This document shows positions 8,752-17,946 of a stretch of DNA of 64,000 bases, piece by piece. Origin of the DNA: Tritrichomonas musculus (Eukaryota; Parabasalia; Tritrichomonadida; Tritrichomonadidae). Where the stretch lies: NCBI GenBank assembly GCA_039105265.1, contig JAPFFF010000003.1, positions 4,154,001 to 4,218,000 on the forward strand. Direction: 5' to 3'. The notes beneath the pieces were generated by a model, which ran no database searches, had not been told where the DNA came from, and saw only the letters and a program-made list of their open reading frames with translations. How positions within the stretch are numbered: the first letter of the stretch is position 1; each line of letters begins with the position of its first letter. A program made the translations under genes and the position numbers.

Positions 8752-11715
8752 CTAAATATTATATTTTTTTCTTAACCTTCTTCGTTCTTCAATTGGATTT
8801 TTAGCACCTTTAATATAAACATTTACCATATCATTTCGAGCTTTATAAAGATCTTTGGACGATATTAAAGCATCAAATCGAAGATTTCGTGGATTTGAAC
8901 AAGGCCGGGATGATGGTGGGTGTATTGGCTCATTTGATTTCTTTGGCATTTTTTTGATGAGAATCCTTCCTGATTTGATTTGTTTTTCAACATTTTCCAT
9001 CATATTTTCAAATGTTGAAACTGAAAATGGTATTTTTGGAACATTTTCGATTTTAGGCCCTTCTTGAATACTATCTTGAATGTATTTTGGCTGCTTTTTA
9101 TTCAAGCTTAAATTTTGCTGGTTTGATGTTGCAAAATCATTTTCATTAAAAAAAACGTTATCATCACCAATCCATGTTTCACGTTTATCAAAGTTCCATT
9201 TTTTGGGTTTGCCAAGTTCACCAATTAGAGAAAATGGATCAAGAGACCAAATTCTAACTTCTTGATCTCTTCCTAAAGTTATAATAGAATTCATGACTTT
9301 TGAATAATCTACAGAAAAAATAGATTGCGTGTGAGCACGAAACAATCTAATCAAGTTCATCCTTCGAACAAAGTCTTCATCAAAATTCTTTAATTTATTT
9401 CCTAAATCTTCTATTTTATTTTCATCTTTATTTAGGCTTTCATTATCATTTTTATCTTCGCTCTCACTTTTATGTTCATCTTCACTATTACCTCCACTTT
9501 CCTTGATTTGATTCATTGACCATAGTTTTACATAGCCATTGTAATTACATGCAATTAGATAACCAAGTTCTTCAATAACAGAAAGAAATGTAATTGAAAC
9601 ATCTTTTTTCATTCCGAAAGGGTTCATTGAAGTTATAATTGATTTAGTTTCTATAGATACAAAATATATAAATCCAATTACGTCACCCACAATAAAAATA
9701 TCAGGATCATCAGGAAGGTCACATGCTGTCGTTGGATCTCCTTTCAAATCTATTTTAGCGATTGGCGCTTGCCTTGATATGGACCACAAAAAACATTCAT
9801 GCCCAATTCCGATCGTTAAGATCAATTTTTCCTTCAAAATAACTGTTTTCATAATATTTTCGGTATGACCAACGAAATTTCTATCAAACCTAATTCTACT
9901 TGAATTTATATCATCGAAAATCACTGCAGAGTTATTTCCTGCACAACAAAGTATTCTTGGCTGACCAAATAAAATTCCAAATTCAATATTGAGACAGCCA
10001 TCGACGCAGTAACTACTATCCATATCAAAAAGAATTGTTCCTGAATTAATTGAAATAATCTGAAAAGCACCAGTTGAGAAACCAACACCGAGTCTTCTTT
10101 TCTGCTTATCCATACATGCACAATTAATAGTAACTTTTTCATTTACTACATAGGTTGACTTAAATTGCTTGATTCCTGTTTTCGAGTCCCATTGAACTTG
10201 ATTTCCTTTTCTATCAATAGTCAAAATTCTTTGTGTTGCATCATTTACAAGAGCAGCCACAAAAATTCCTGAATGAGGATTTACGAATTCTTCATCACAA
10301 ATTTCAATATCCCAAACTGAAATATACGTACCAATCAAGTAGAAATGATCTTTAATTATCAAACATGAATACGGTGCTGAAATATCATGATGGCTTCCCA
10401 TAAACCAATTTTTTTTCTGATCAAAAGAAGGAAGTTGATAGGATGAAAAGAAACGATTCGAAGAAACAGCAACAACATACGAAGTATTTTCATCGGTTAA
10501 ATAAACAGAAAGAGCTTCAATATTATCTGATGTTGATACACTTCTTCGATGCTTTGTTTTTACTTTCCATGAGCAAATACAATGATTCGTTGTTCTGTAA
10601 ATAATTGATTTTGTTCGTGAATCATATACAAAACCAGTAATATTACATTGAAGTGGATCATTGTATGTATATTGTGTTGTAAATAATTTGCTTTTTGAAT
10701 CAAAAGTCCACATTTGAAAAGATCCATCGAATGATGAAGAAACAAATGATCCAAAATCATCTAAGTACATGATTTGTGAGACTGTAGTTTGATGAAATTT
10801 TCGAATCCCTAATCTTGTAAATCCATAGTTGAGTTTCGAATGACGTGAGCGATGTATATCGAATACTTCAATGCGCCCTGAATCATCACCTATGAAAACC
10901 AGCGATTCATTGGGATCGGATGCAATTGATGTTGGCGCGTTAAAAAGTGGAACTTTATTCTTTTCAACATGTTGTAATGCTTTGTATGATTCGGCGAGCG
11001 ACATTTTTAGCACTTTCTGAGAGTCAAGTGAGGCTGAAATATAAAACTTTAATTTCTTTAATGATCGCAAATCAAAAAAAAAGAGTTTTCGATTTTGCAA
11101 TGCTATAACTACAAGGAATAATGAAGGAATATAACAAAAATCAACAAATTTCCCTTTACATGAATCAATTTGTCTGATTGGCGTTAATGATCCAGGATCC
11201 CAAATTGTAAAAATTGATTCAGTAATTGATAAAATTTGAATAGTTCTTGGAATAAAAAGAGATTTGAGACAGTGCTCAGTTCTTTTCGTGAATATCATCG
11301 TTTCATCAAAAGGTTTAAAATATGATAAATGAAGAACTTGGTGCATATCTAATTGAGTAATTGTTCCCTGATGTGAAATCAAATAATTTTCAAGTTCTTC
11401 AAATTGAATAGAACCATCAAGATCTGTGTCAACTTTTTCAAAAAAATCGTTCATTTCTTCATCAGTTAAAATTCTATCTGAAATAACATACCGAAGTCTG
11501 GAATTCATCCATTGAGAGAGTGTGACTTTGTTGTTTCCATGCGAGTCTGCCTCATTAAAAGCATATTTTAGTTTGTCGATCCACTCAATTCCAGGAATAG
11601 AGTTAAGTTCGCTTTGCATAATTTCTGAAAAATAAATTAAAGGCCCTTTTTTTGGCTCTTTTCTCTCTCCTGAAGTTGTTGTTAATGAGATACTTCGGGA
11701 GGTTGCAAGCGACAT
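8752..11715 (-). CDS. EF-hand and WD40-repeat protein (WDR49-like)
   Basis: 987 residues. Near the N-terminus is a pair of EF-hands. The first loop (57-68, DSHGNNKVTLSQ) is degenerate; the second (96-107, DTDLDGSIQFEE) has every canonical Ca2+ ligand position. The rest, to about residue 890, is a long series of WD40-type blades (for example SIASDPNESLVFIGDDSGRI, and IITLGRDQEVRIWSL near the end), likely two propellers. An acidic, low-complexity insert (SGGNSEDEHKSESEDKNDN) interrupts the last blades. The C-terminal 100 residues are basic and Pro-rich. EF-hand plus WD40 is the layout of the WDR49/WDR64 family, which is linked to cilia, so a flagellar axonemal role is plausible in a flagellate; that assignment is inference. 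It lies tail to tail with Ran. Confidence 0.8.
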   Translation of the reverse strand: MSLATSRSISLTTTSGERKEPKKGPLIYFSEIMQSELNSIPGIEWIDKLKYAFNEADSHGNNKVTLSQWMNSRLRYVISDRILTDEEMNDFFEKVDTDLDGSIQFEELENYLISHQGTITQLDMHQVLHLSYFKPFDETMIFTKRTEHCLKSLFIPRTIQILSITESIFTIWDPGSLTPIRQIDSCKGKFVDFCYIPSLFLVVIALQNRKLFFFDLRSLKKLKFYISASLDSQKVLKMSLAESYKALQHVEKNKVPLFNAPTSIASDPNESLVFIGDDSGRIEVFDIHRSRHSKLNYGFTRLGIRKFHQTTVSQIMYLDDFGSFVSSSFDGSFQMWTFDSKSKLFTTQYTYNDPLQCNITGFVYDSRTKSIIYRTTNHCICSWKVKTKHRRSVSTSDNIEALSVYLTDENTSYVVAVSSNRFFSSYQLPSFDQKKNWFMGSHHDISAPYSCLIIKDHFYLIGTYISVWDIEICDEEFVNPHSGIFVAALVNDATQRILTIDRKGNQVQWDSKTGIKQFKSTYVVNEKVTINCACMDKQKRRLGVGFSTGAFQIISINSGTILFDMDSSYCVDGCLNIEFGILFGQPRILCCAGNNSAVIFDDINSSRIRFDRNFVGHTENIMKTVILKEKLILTIGIGHECFLWSISRQAPIAKIDLKGDPTTACDLPDDPDIFIVGDVIGFIYFVSIETKSIITSMNPFGMKKDVSITFLSVIEELGYLIACNYNGYVKLWSMNQIKESGGNSEDEHKSESEDKNDNESLNKDENKIEDLGNKLKNFDEDFVRRMNLIRLFRAHTQSIFSVDYSKVMNSIITLGRDQEVRIWSLDPFSLIGELGKPKKWNFDKRETWIGDDNVFFNENDFATSNQQNLSLNKKQPKYIQDSIQEGPKIENVPKIPFSVSTFENMMENVEKQIKSGRILIKKMPKKSNEPIHPPSSRPCSNPRNLRFDALISSKDLYKARNDMVNVYIKGAKNPIEERRRLRKKYNI

Positions 11716-11997
11716 TAACGTATTTTAAGAGATTTTAAACCTTTTCAATATGGTCATATTGAATATCTTCTTAAAAAAACAAATATATTATATATTCGAT
11801 GAACAAATCAAAAATAGGGATGAAATACTATCTTAAAATATATATTTCATAATGAAAAAAAATTATGATATTTACAAAAAAGATTAAAAATGTGAATCAC
11901 AAAAATAAATAATAATTCGTTGCCCGTTAATACACTTTAAGAAAAATAATACATACTGTTCATAACAGCTTTATTTTTCTTAATAATATATAGTTAC

Positions 11998-13011
11998 TTA
12001 TATTGTATTTTCTTCAACAAAAAGGTGCAAGTTATCAAGAACTTCAATCCAAATTAATAAGAAAGGAACACAAAGTATTGTTGACCAAAAAATCATTGTT
12101 GATGAAACCCCAGGCCCTATTCCAGAAATACTTGACATTATAAAGCTTGTAGTTCCAGTAGGCAAACATGACATCAATATACACTGACGACTTAATTTAT
12201 TTGATAATTTAAATGCAAAACAAAATATTGCAGTGAAAAGTGGAGATAATACATGACGTACAAATAAGCAACATAAAAATTTAAGCCAATGACAAGCCAC
12301 AATCGAGTTTTGTGCTATAAAACCACCAACACAAATTAAACAAATTCCAAGAACTTCGTCACCTAAATAATCCATTAATGAGATTAAAAATGTTGGAAGT
12401 TTCCAACCTGTTGCTGACCAAATAATTCCAAGGACGTTTCCAATGATAATTGGACTACTAATAATTTGAATAATTACAACTTTGAAGATATCAAAAGCAG
12501 ATTTTTTCTTTACAGGAGCATCACCTGGTTCAGCTTCCGTAGGCTGACGTCTTACTAAATATATATTCGAGAGAATAAGATATATTGGTGTTGTTATTAA
12601 ATCGTTACTCAATGAAATAATAGGAACCATTATGTTTTCGCTTGGATCCCACATTGAATTAAAAATCGGAAATCCAATAACAAGATAATTTACGAATGCA
12701 CAAGGTAGAACAGCACTTAAATAATTTTTGAATTTGTCTTTAAATGGAAGAAGGAAAAATAAACAAAATACAACATATGTTGATATTGTTGTCATAGTTC
12801 CAACAACAAATGGCATAAAATTAAGTTCTCTGATTTTTTTCTTTGATAAATTTCGCGCAATTAAACATAAATAGCATACTTTGAATAAAAACAAGTTCAT
12901 TGTTGAAATTGCACTCATTGGCATGAATTTAAACTTGAATCCAATAAAACCAAAAGCAATAATAACAAGGATACTGAGACCAATTTGTATGACATTTACG
13001 TAATCAACCAT
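11998..13011 (-). CDS. PIN-like auxin efflux carrier (AEC) family membrane transporter
   Basis: 337 residues with about ten hydrophobic helices in two bundles of five, separated by a hydrophilic loop near 155-175 (RRQPTEAEPGDAPVKKKS). Features typical of the AEC/Mem_trans family are the N-terminal VIIAFGFIGFKFKFMP segment, a polar crossover region (LVIGFPIFNSMW) and a second-bundle CLPTGTTSFIMSS stretch. Family members move small organic anions across membranes; the substrate here is unknown, and plant-type auxin transport should not be assumed. The start is the ATG at 13011, followed upstream by an inverted repeat 184-226 bases away that carries near-copies of a recurring intergenic motif. 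Confidence 0.8.
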   Translation of the reverse strand: MVDYVNVIQIGLSILVIIAFGFIGFKFKFMPMSAISTMNLFLFKVCYLCLIARNLSKKKIRELNFMPFVVGTMTTISTYVVFCLFFLLPFKDKFKNYLSAVLPCAFVNYLVIGFPIFNSMWDPSENIMVPIISLSNDLITTPIYLILSNIYLVRRQPTEAEPGDAPVKKKSAFDIFKVVIIQIISSPIIIGNVLGIIWSATGWKLPTFLISLMDYLGDEVLGICLICVGGFIAQNSIVACHWLKFLCCLFVRHVLSPLFTAIFCFAFKLSNKLSRQCILMSCLPTGTTSFIMSSISGIGPGVSSTMIFWSTILCVPFLLIWIEVLDNLHLFVEENTI

Positions 13012-13377
13012 TTTTAATCAATAATATTTAAAAATGAAATCAATTTTTCAATTTTATTTAAATTTTTTAAAATCACCAAAAAAACGCTCCTCTCAATTTT
13101 GAATATATCGTATATATTCTATAATTTGGCCAAAATTACTTTATTGAGAATAATTAAAACAAAAAAATTATTTGGAGCAAGAGAGATTGGAATTAAACTT
13201 TTTGAGAGAACATAAACGAGATTTTCTCAAAAAGTTTGATATTTTTTTGTGTAAGAACGAATGTATGAAATAAAAAAAATATAAAAAAATAATAATTTGA
13301 AAAATATAAAAAATAAACAATTAAAAAAGTTGCTATAATTTACTCAAAATATAAAAATACAAAATATAGATATAATT
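13012..13377. other. Intergenic spacer with a strong hairpin
   Basis: 366 bases between two minus-strand genes: the 5' flank of the PIN-like carrier and the 3' flank of the RasGEF. Besides the 13-bp inverted repeat at 13195-13237, only AT-rich sequence is seen. Confidence 0.5.
13195..13237. repeat. 13-bp perfect inverted repeat (hairpin) containing the ACTTTTTGA motif
   Basis: AAACTTTTTGAGA (13195-13207) and its exact reverse complement TCTCAAAAAGTTT (13225-13237) flank a 17-base loop. Each arm carries a one-mismatch version of the recurrent intergenic 10-mer ACTTTTTGAA. It could be a paired factor-binding site for the downstream carrier gene, or an RNA hairpin in the RasGEF 3' region. Confidence 0.75.
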
Positions 13378-15330
13378 TCATGAGTATGAAGAAGCTGATA
13401 TTCTTCTATCTATAATTAAATCATTTCCATCTTTCCTTTTTGTTCGATTATTTAATCCATTATAATGGAAATTATTTTGACGATGAGATGATTTATTTTG
13501 TAAATTTAGCATAGTAAATGAGTCATCATCCAACTTCAATACTTCATCATGATCTAATGGCCCTTTATTAATCACATCTTGTATCTGTCGAATATCATAA
13601 TAAGGATACGGTCTGCATTTAAATTGGAACCAATAGAAGACAAGTGTTTTATAAGAATTTGCCCATATTATTTCCCAATTTATTAAACCATCTTTGTCAA
13701 TTATGGGCGAACTATCTGATTCAATTGTATAACTATTTAAATCAGTACCAGGCTTAGATTTTGGAATAACATTAAATTCTGCCATCAAGTTTGGAATAGC
13801 AGGGAGACTTTGGTCAAACAATTCTTTAATAGCTGTATAATACTGGTTAATTTTTTTGGGATTATTTCCACTACGACCAAATAAGTATTCGAATTTTTCT
13901 TTGTTTGAAGAGTTTTGCATAACAGGGTGACTCTTTATGCGACTTTGTTTAAGGGCAATAATGATACAAGCAAGTGCATGAAAATTATTCAATTTGTCTA
14001 GTGCATCGGCAATTTGAAGAGTATTTATGATTGCTACTCCAAGATCAGAAGCATTCATTATAGTTTCAATAACCAATAAAGTCAATTTTTTGCCAAAATC
14101 GAAGAAATCAACAAGGGTTGGCGTTTGATGTGATACACCTTGAATTCTAAGAGCTGTAATAAACTCACGCGAGTGAACAAGTTTGAAAGCTTTGTGAAAA
14201 AGCAACGTTATTTGACGAGCAACTTCTATTGGATCAGGATCAAGAATTGTTAAATTAGGCTGAAATAGAATATGATAGTCAGGTATCACAGGTTTTTCAG
14301 CAAAATTAAGAGTTGGCTGATTCTTTGGCCCAAACTGAATATCTGGCAAATAAGACAAAACATTTTGTGTGAATTTGGAAATGTTTTGACAGCTGGGATC
14401 CTCATTAACTCTTTTTAAAAATTTACCTATCTCTTTGATTGTTTTGTTTCCAATAAATTTACCGTGCTCATTAACCCACTTTTTTATAAGATTAACAATC
14501 ATTAATCTCAATTGTTGACGATCTGGCATATCTTTATCTGGCTTATAATTTAAATCAAACAACGTAATAAGATGCTCTAAAAAGTGTTCAGATGATGTAA
14601 TTGCATGCAAAGATAAGAAAAATCTAGTCATATCTTGCAAAGCATGCTGATCACCAGTTGTTGTAACAAGTACAACTAATCGATTCATTGAGCCTTTTTT
14701 TAATGTATTAAGCGTTTTAATATTATTTGCACTATCGGCATATATTGATTTGTAATTGGCATCTGTAAGCTCTTTTAGTATTTCATTCATATTGGGATCA
14801 CGATACGGAGATGCAAAAAAATCTTCTTCAAGATACTCATCAAAGAAATGATTATGCAGATCTGGCTGTATTTCCCAAGGGTCTTCATTTGGCAAGACAC
14901 CTAGAGAGACAAGCAACATTATCGTTGTTTGATCCCAAGATTGACTTGATTTTTGGAACTTCAAGTGACTTTCTTCTTGTAATGTTTCAGCAGTATTATA
15001 CATACCAATGGCATATAAGTGCTGGTAAACTAATTCAAGAATTCGAAATCTATTAACATGACTAGAAACTGATGTTGTGTCGGTAAATGTAAGATTTGAA
15101 AAAGAATTTCCACCCATCCAAGGCAATACGCGTTCTCGTAAAACAAGATACTCTGGATTATTTTTGAGAATTTGATATAAATATTGTGCTCTATCTTCTG
15201 CTAAATTTTCTGGAGGTATCACAATTTCTTCTACAGGAGAAGGCGCATTTGATTGGGGCGTTTCGTTGAAACGAAGAGTGGTTGAGGATGAGGTTGACAA
15301 TTGAAAGATAAAATAAAATTTTGAATTCAA
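13378..15330 (-). CDS. RasGEF (CDC25-type) guanine-nucleotide exchange factor with LisH motif
   Basis: 650 residues. A LisH dimerisation motif lies at about 96-122 (ILELVYQHLYAIGMYNTAE). A RasGEF_N region at about 205-310 contains KKGSMNRLVVLVTTTGDQ and LIKKWVNEHGKF. The catalytic RasGEF domain spans about 355-600 and is marked by DPIEVARQITLLFHKAF, NTLQIADALDKLNNFHALAC (the helical region after the Cdc25 hairpin) and AIKELFDQSLPAIPNL. This protein would load GTP on Ras-family GTPases at membranes. LisH plus RasGEF is known in Dictyostelium and other protist exchange factors. The C-terminal tail is Asn/Ser-rich. The ATG at 15330 is the first in the frame. Confidence 0.88.
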   Translation of the reverse strand: MNSKFYFIFQLSTSSSTTLRFNETPQSNAPSPVEEIVIPPENLAEDRAQYLYQILKNNPEYLVLRERVLPWMGGNSFSNLTFTDTTSVSSHVNRFRILELVYQHLYAIGMYNTAETLQEESHLKFQKSSQSWDQTTIMLLVSLGVLPNEDPWEIQPDLHNHFFDEYLEEDFFASPYRDPNMNEILKELTDANYKSIYADSANNIKTLNTLKKGSMNRLVVLVTTTGDQHALQDMTRFFLSLHAITSSEHFLEHLITLFDLNYKPDKDMPDRQQLRLMIVNLIKKWVNEHGKFIGNKTIKEIGKFLKRVNEDPSCQNISKFTQNVLSYLPDIQFGPKNQPTLNFAEKPVIPDYHILFQPNLTILDPDPIEVARQITLLFHKAFKLVHSREFITALRIQGVSHQTPTLVDFFDFGKKLTLLVIETIMNASDLGVAIINTLQIADALDKLNNFHALACIIIALKQSRIKSHPVMQNSSNKEKFEYLFGRSGNNPKKINQYYTAIKELFDQSLPAIPNLMAEFNVIPKSKPGTDLNSYTIESDSSPIIDKDGLINWEIIWANSYKTLVFYWFQFKCRPYPYYDIRQIQDVINKGPLDHDEVLKLDDDSFTMLNLQNKSSHRQNNFHYNGLNNRTKRKDGNDLIIDRRISASSYS

Positions 15331-15758
15331 ATTTTTTCTTTTCTTAGAGGCAATTTCACTATTTTTGAATCCTTGTTAATTCAACATCTAGTAAGTCTAT
15401 ATAAAATATTTAGATATCAAATCATTCACCATTCTTAAAAGAATGTATAAATCATACTTAAATACAATTTTATGCAATTTTTCGAAAATTAAAATCTTAT
15501 ATTCTCTACATATAATAGAGATTTAGGTGAAGTATTTAATAATATAGCAAACAAGTTATGACAAATATCAATTATATTTAAATAAAAAATTGATTTTTTA
15601 TATATAAAATTTTATCTATACATATAAAATATAGTTGTGCAAGAGATTTGATGAATTATAGTATGCATTGCTTAGTATTCCAAAAAACATAGAGTTTTTA
15701 AAATGAATCTCTTTATAATATTTAATAAAATAAAAGACAATAATGATAGAAAAATTAT
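15331..15758. other. AT-rich intergenic spacer
   Basis: 428 bases between the 5' end of the RasGEF and the 3' end of the Pin1-like gene, both on the minus strand. Only AT-rich sequence and a small imperfect hairpin near 15430 (CATTCTT and AAGAATG) were seen. No gene. Confidence 0.5.
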
Positions 15759-16217
15759 TCAACCACGCCTCAAAATAAGCTGGTATCCTTCTTTTGTTTC
15801 AATCGGAGGCGACATTTCACCAGGCCGTAGCTTCCATGCCATTTGAGCAAATTCAATAGACATATCATCACGTTTTATCCAACCGATCTCACCACCTTTT
15901 TCGCCCGTTTCCCTATTTTCGGATTTTTCTCGAGCCATATCTTCAAATTTTTTTTTTCCATTAATTAAATCCCTTTGAATCGATTTTATTTCTTCCAATG
16001 CCTCTTTCTTTTTCCTTTGAACTGTATGATCAATTTCATCATATTTAACAAGGATATGAAGCACATAAATGATTGGTGGTATAAAATTCCATTTTGTTTC
16101 TCCAGGGTATGCCCTTGGACGAAGCCAAGACGATTCTTGCGTTTCAGGATTATAATAATAACATCTTCCTGGATAACGTGTGCTTTCTTTCAGTTCCCAA
16201 GGTGGAGGTAACTCCAT
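15759..16217 (-). CDS. WW-domain parvulin, Pin1-type peptidyl-prolyl cis/trans isomerase
   Basis: 152 residues with the Pin1 layout. The WW domain is at 3-34 (LPPPWELKES, then YYYNPETQESSWLRP), and a rotamase domain at about 45-152 carries HILVKY, KKKEALEEIKSI, GGEIGW, FAQMAWKLRPGEMS and GYQLILRRG. Pin1 enzymes isomerise Ser/Thr-Pro bonds after phosphorylation, mainly in nuclear regulators. Differences from human Pin1 are visible. The loop with the phosphate-binding basic cluster is shortened, the catalytic Cys position reads Asn or Glu (KSENRETGEKGG), and the C-terminal His of HIILR is Gln. The core resembles PrsA/Par14-type parvulins, so strict phospho-specificity is uncertain. Confidence 0.9.
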   Translation of the reverse strand: MELPPPWELKESTRYPGRCYYYNPETQESSWLRPRAYPGETKWNFIPPIIYVLHILVKYDEIDHTVQRKKKEALEEIKSIQRDLINGKKKFEDMAREKSENRETGEKGGEIGWIKRDDMSIEFAQMAWKLRPGEMSPPIETKEGYQLILRRG

Positions 16218-16439
16218 TTAAATTAATATAAACTTTTTGTGAATTTTAAAATTTCTTTTTTTATACTTTTATCAAAAGAACACATAAATTAAAATATAAA
16301 AAACAGTAATTATATTCATTTTTAAAATAACTCAAAATTAAGGTATAAATTTGTTTTCCATATAAATAAAAATTGAATGACGAGATATAAATGTTTAATG
16401 TTTATAATAATAATATATACATATATATATATACAAAAA

Positions 16440-17876
16440 TCAACATTTTGGTATAATATGGCCAGCTTCGTTGAATATAAATTTATCATATTTGATACCG
16501 CCATTTTCGAAAAGAAGAAATTTAAGCCATTTACTTAACGATATTGATGGCATAAAATTTTGAATTATATCTGGGTCTTGAGAGTAAAGCTTACATAAAG
16601 CATTTTTACATCGGATTCTATTATTTGTAGCATTAATAAAATCTCTTTTTAAATCATGCTCTTGGATTTCTCCATTTACAATTAAATCTTCAATTAAAGA
16701 AGATTCAAAATTAAAACCATTTTGATCAATTTCAATATATTTTTTTTTGATTTGAGCAGAAATAGATGGAAGTCCTTTTTCAGCCATGAAGTGGCATTTT
16801 GAATTTAATTTTTTGATAATTCTACTATATTTTTGCTGATTATAATATCTGAGAAGAGGCAAAAGCTGACAAATTGTGGAATCAAACCGTGGGTCCAAGC
16901 TATCATTGGTTATTACAATCTCTTTTAAATTTAGTGATTCATATTTCCGTTCAAACCAATTTAAAATATTTTCAGTCTCGTTTGAAGGTGATAAAATATG
17001 ATATCGAATTGTGTTAGCTAAAAAAGAGATGGATAATGGTGATATACCAAATTTATCAGATGAATTAGAACATGTATCTGTGGATAAGAACAAAAACAGC
17101 TCATCTTGAGAAGTAATTATCTTTGATATGCAATTAAAGTAATTTTTAATACGAAATGAATACTTTTTATTTTTGCTAATACATGATAAACCATTAAACT
17201 CAACAGGAAAGCTACTTGATTCAGATAGTGTTGTTCCTTTAGCCCACAAATAATCTTGAGATTGCTTTGTATTACCATTAATTAGTGGTTTTGGTATATC
17301 TCCATGAAATGCACTAAGTGAAAAGTCTGCACATTCAATAGCTTTTCTTATGTAAAGTTTATTTGATGTCAAACAGTATGCACTAATCAAACCACCAATA
17401 AAATGAGAAATAAGATGCTTGGTATGAATTAAATCATTTGATTTTGCTTTACAGAAAAAATTTTTAGACTGTAGAAAATTATTTATTTGCTCAACCCCTT
17501 CAGAATCCCCAATTAAAATAAGAGTATCAAGTGCATCAATTGCAGTTAAAGATATTCCACTGTAATTAACACATTCTCCTGTTAAAGGGCTTATAAAATC
17601 ACTTCCAAAACATTTTTTTGAATATGCTTGATAAGATTGCTTTATAATTGTTTTAAGATCTTGAAGAGTACTTGAAGCAATGGATTTACTAACCAATTCT
17701 GATATGAGATGAAGGTCAACCTCACTCGATTTATCATTGTTATGAAATGTTGTTGGCTTTGGAACTTTAATTAAAAGAACAGAAGAAATTAAAATAATAA
17801 TTGCAATTTCAATTAACAATAATAATATTATTTGGAGCTGTGCTGGATTTAAGTTGAGGTGAAGATTTTTCTTCAT
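16440..17876 (-). CDS. Divergent glycoside hydrolase family 47 (alpha-1,2-mannosidase/EDEM-like) protein
   Basis: 478 residues with one N-terminal transmembrane anchor (about 14-37), giving a type II topology with an ER/Golgi lumenal domain. GH47 hallmarks appear in order: LTAIDALDTLILIGD, FIGGLISAYCLT, LSESSSFPVEFNGLS (the A-E-x-G-T-L-x-L-E-F block), then near the C-terminus LSKWLKFLLF and FIFNEAGHIIP, which corresponds to the F-N-T-E-A-H-P motif. GH47 enzymes trim alpha-1,2-mannose from N-glycans or flag misfolded glycoproteins. The S-D-S-x-Y-E-Y block and the Ca2+-binding Thr of N-T-E-A-H are not preserved, so catalysis is doubtful and a lectin-like role is possible. It is divergently paired with the ligase gene at 17947, only 70 bases away. 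Confidence 0.7.
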   Translation of the reverse strand: MKKNLHLNLNPAQLQIILLLLIEIAIIILISSVLLIKVPKPTTFHNNDKSSEVDLHLISELVSKSIASSTLQDLKTIIKQSYQAYSKKCFGSDFISPLTGECVNYSGISLTAIDALDTLILIGDSEGVEQINNFLQSKNFFCKAKSNDLIHTKHLISHFIGGLISAYCLTSNKLYIRKAIECADFSLSAFHGDIPKPLINGNTKQSQDYLWAKGTTLSESSSFPVEFNGLSCISKNKKYSFRIKNYFNCISKIITSQDELFLFLSTDTCSNSSDKFGISPLSISFLANTIRYHILSPSNETENILNWFERKYESLNLKEIVITNDSLDPRFDSTICQLLPLLRYYNQQKYSRIIKKLNSKCHFMAEKGLPSISAQIKKKYIEIDQNGFNFESSLIEDLIVNGEIQEHDLKRDFINATNNRIRCKNALCKLYSQDPDIIQNFMPSISLSKWLKFLLFENGGIKYDKFIFNEAGHIIPKC

Positions 17877-17946
17877 TTATTAAATTTTTCAAAGAGTAAT
17901 TCAAATCATTAAAACTTTTGAATGAATAAATTTTTAAAGATTTTAA

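Noticed and set aside
16322-16504. 60-codon minus-strand ORF overlapping the GH47 3' end
   Set aside because: Ile/Tyr-rich product of AT repeats; no coding character.
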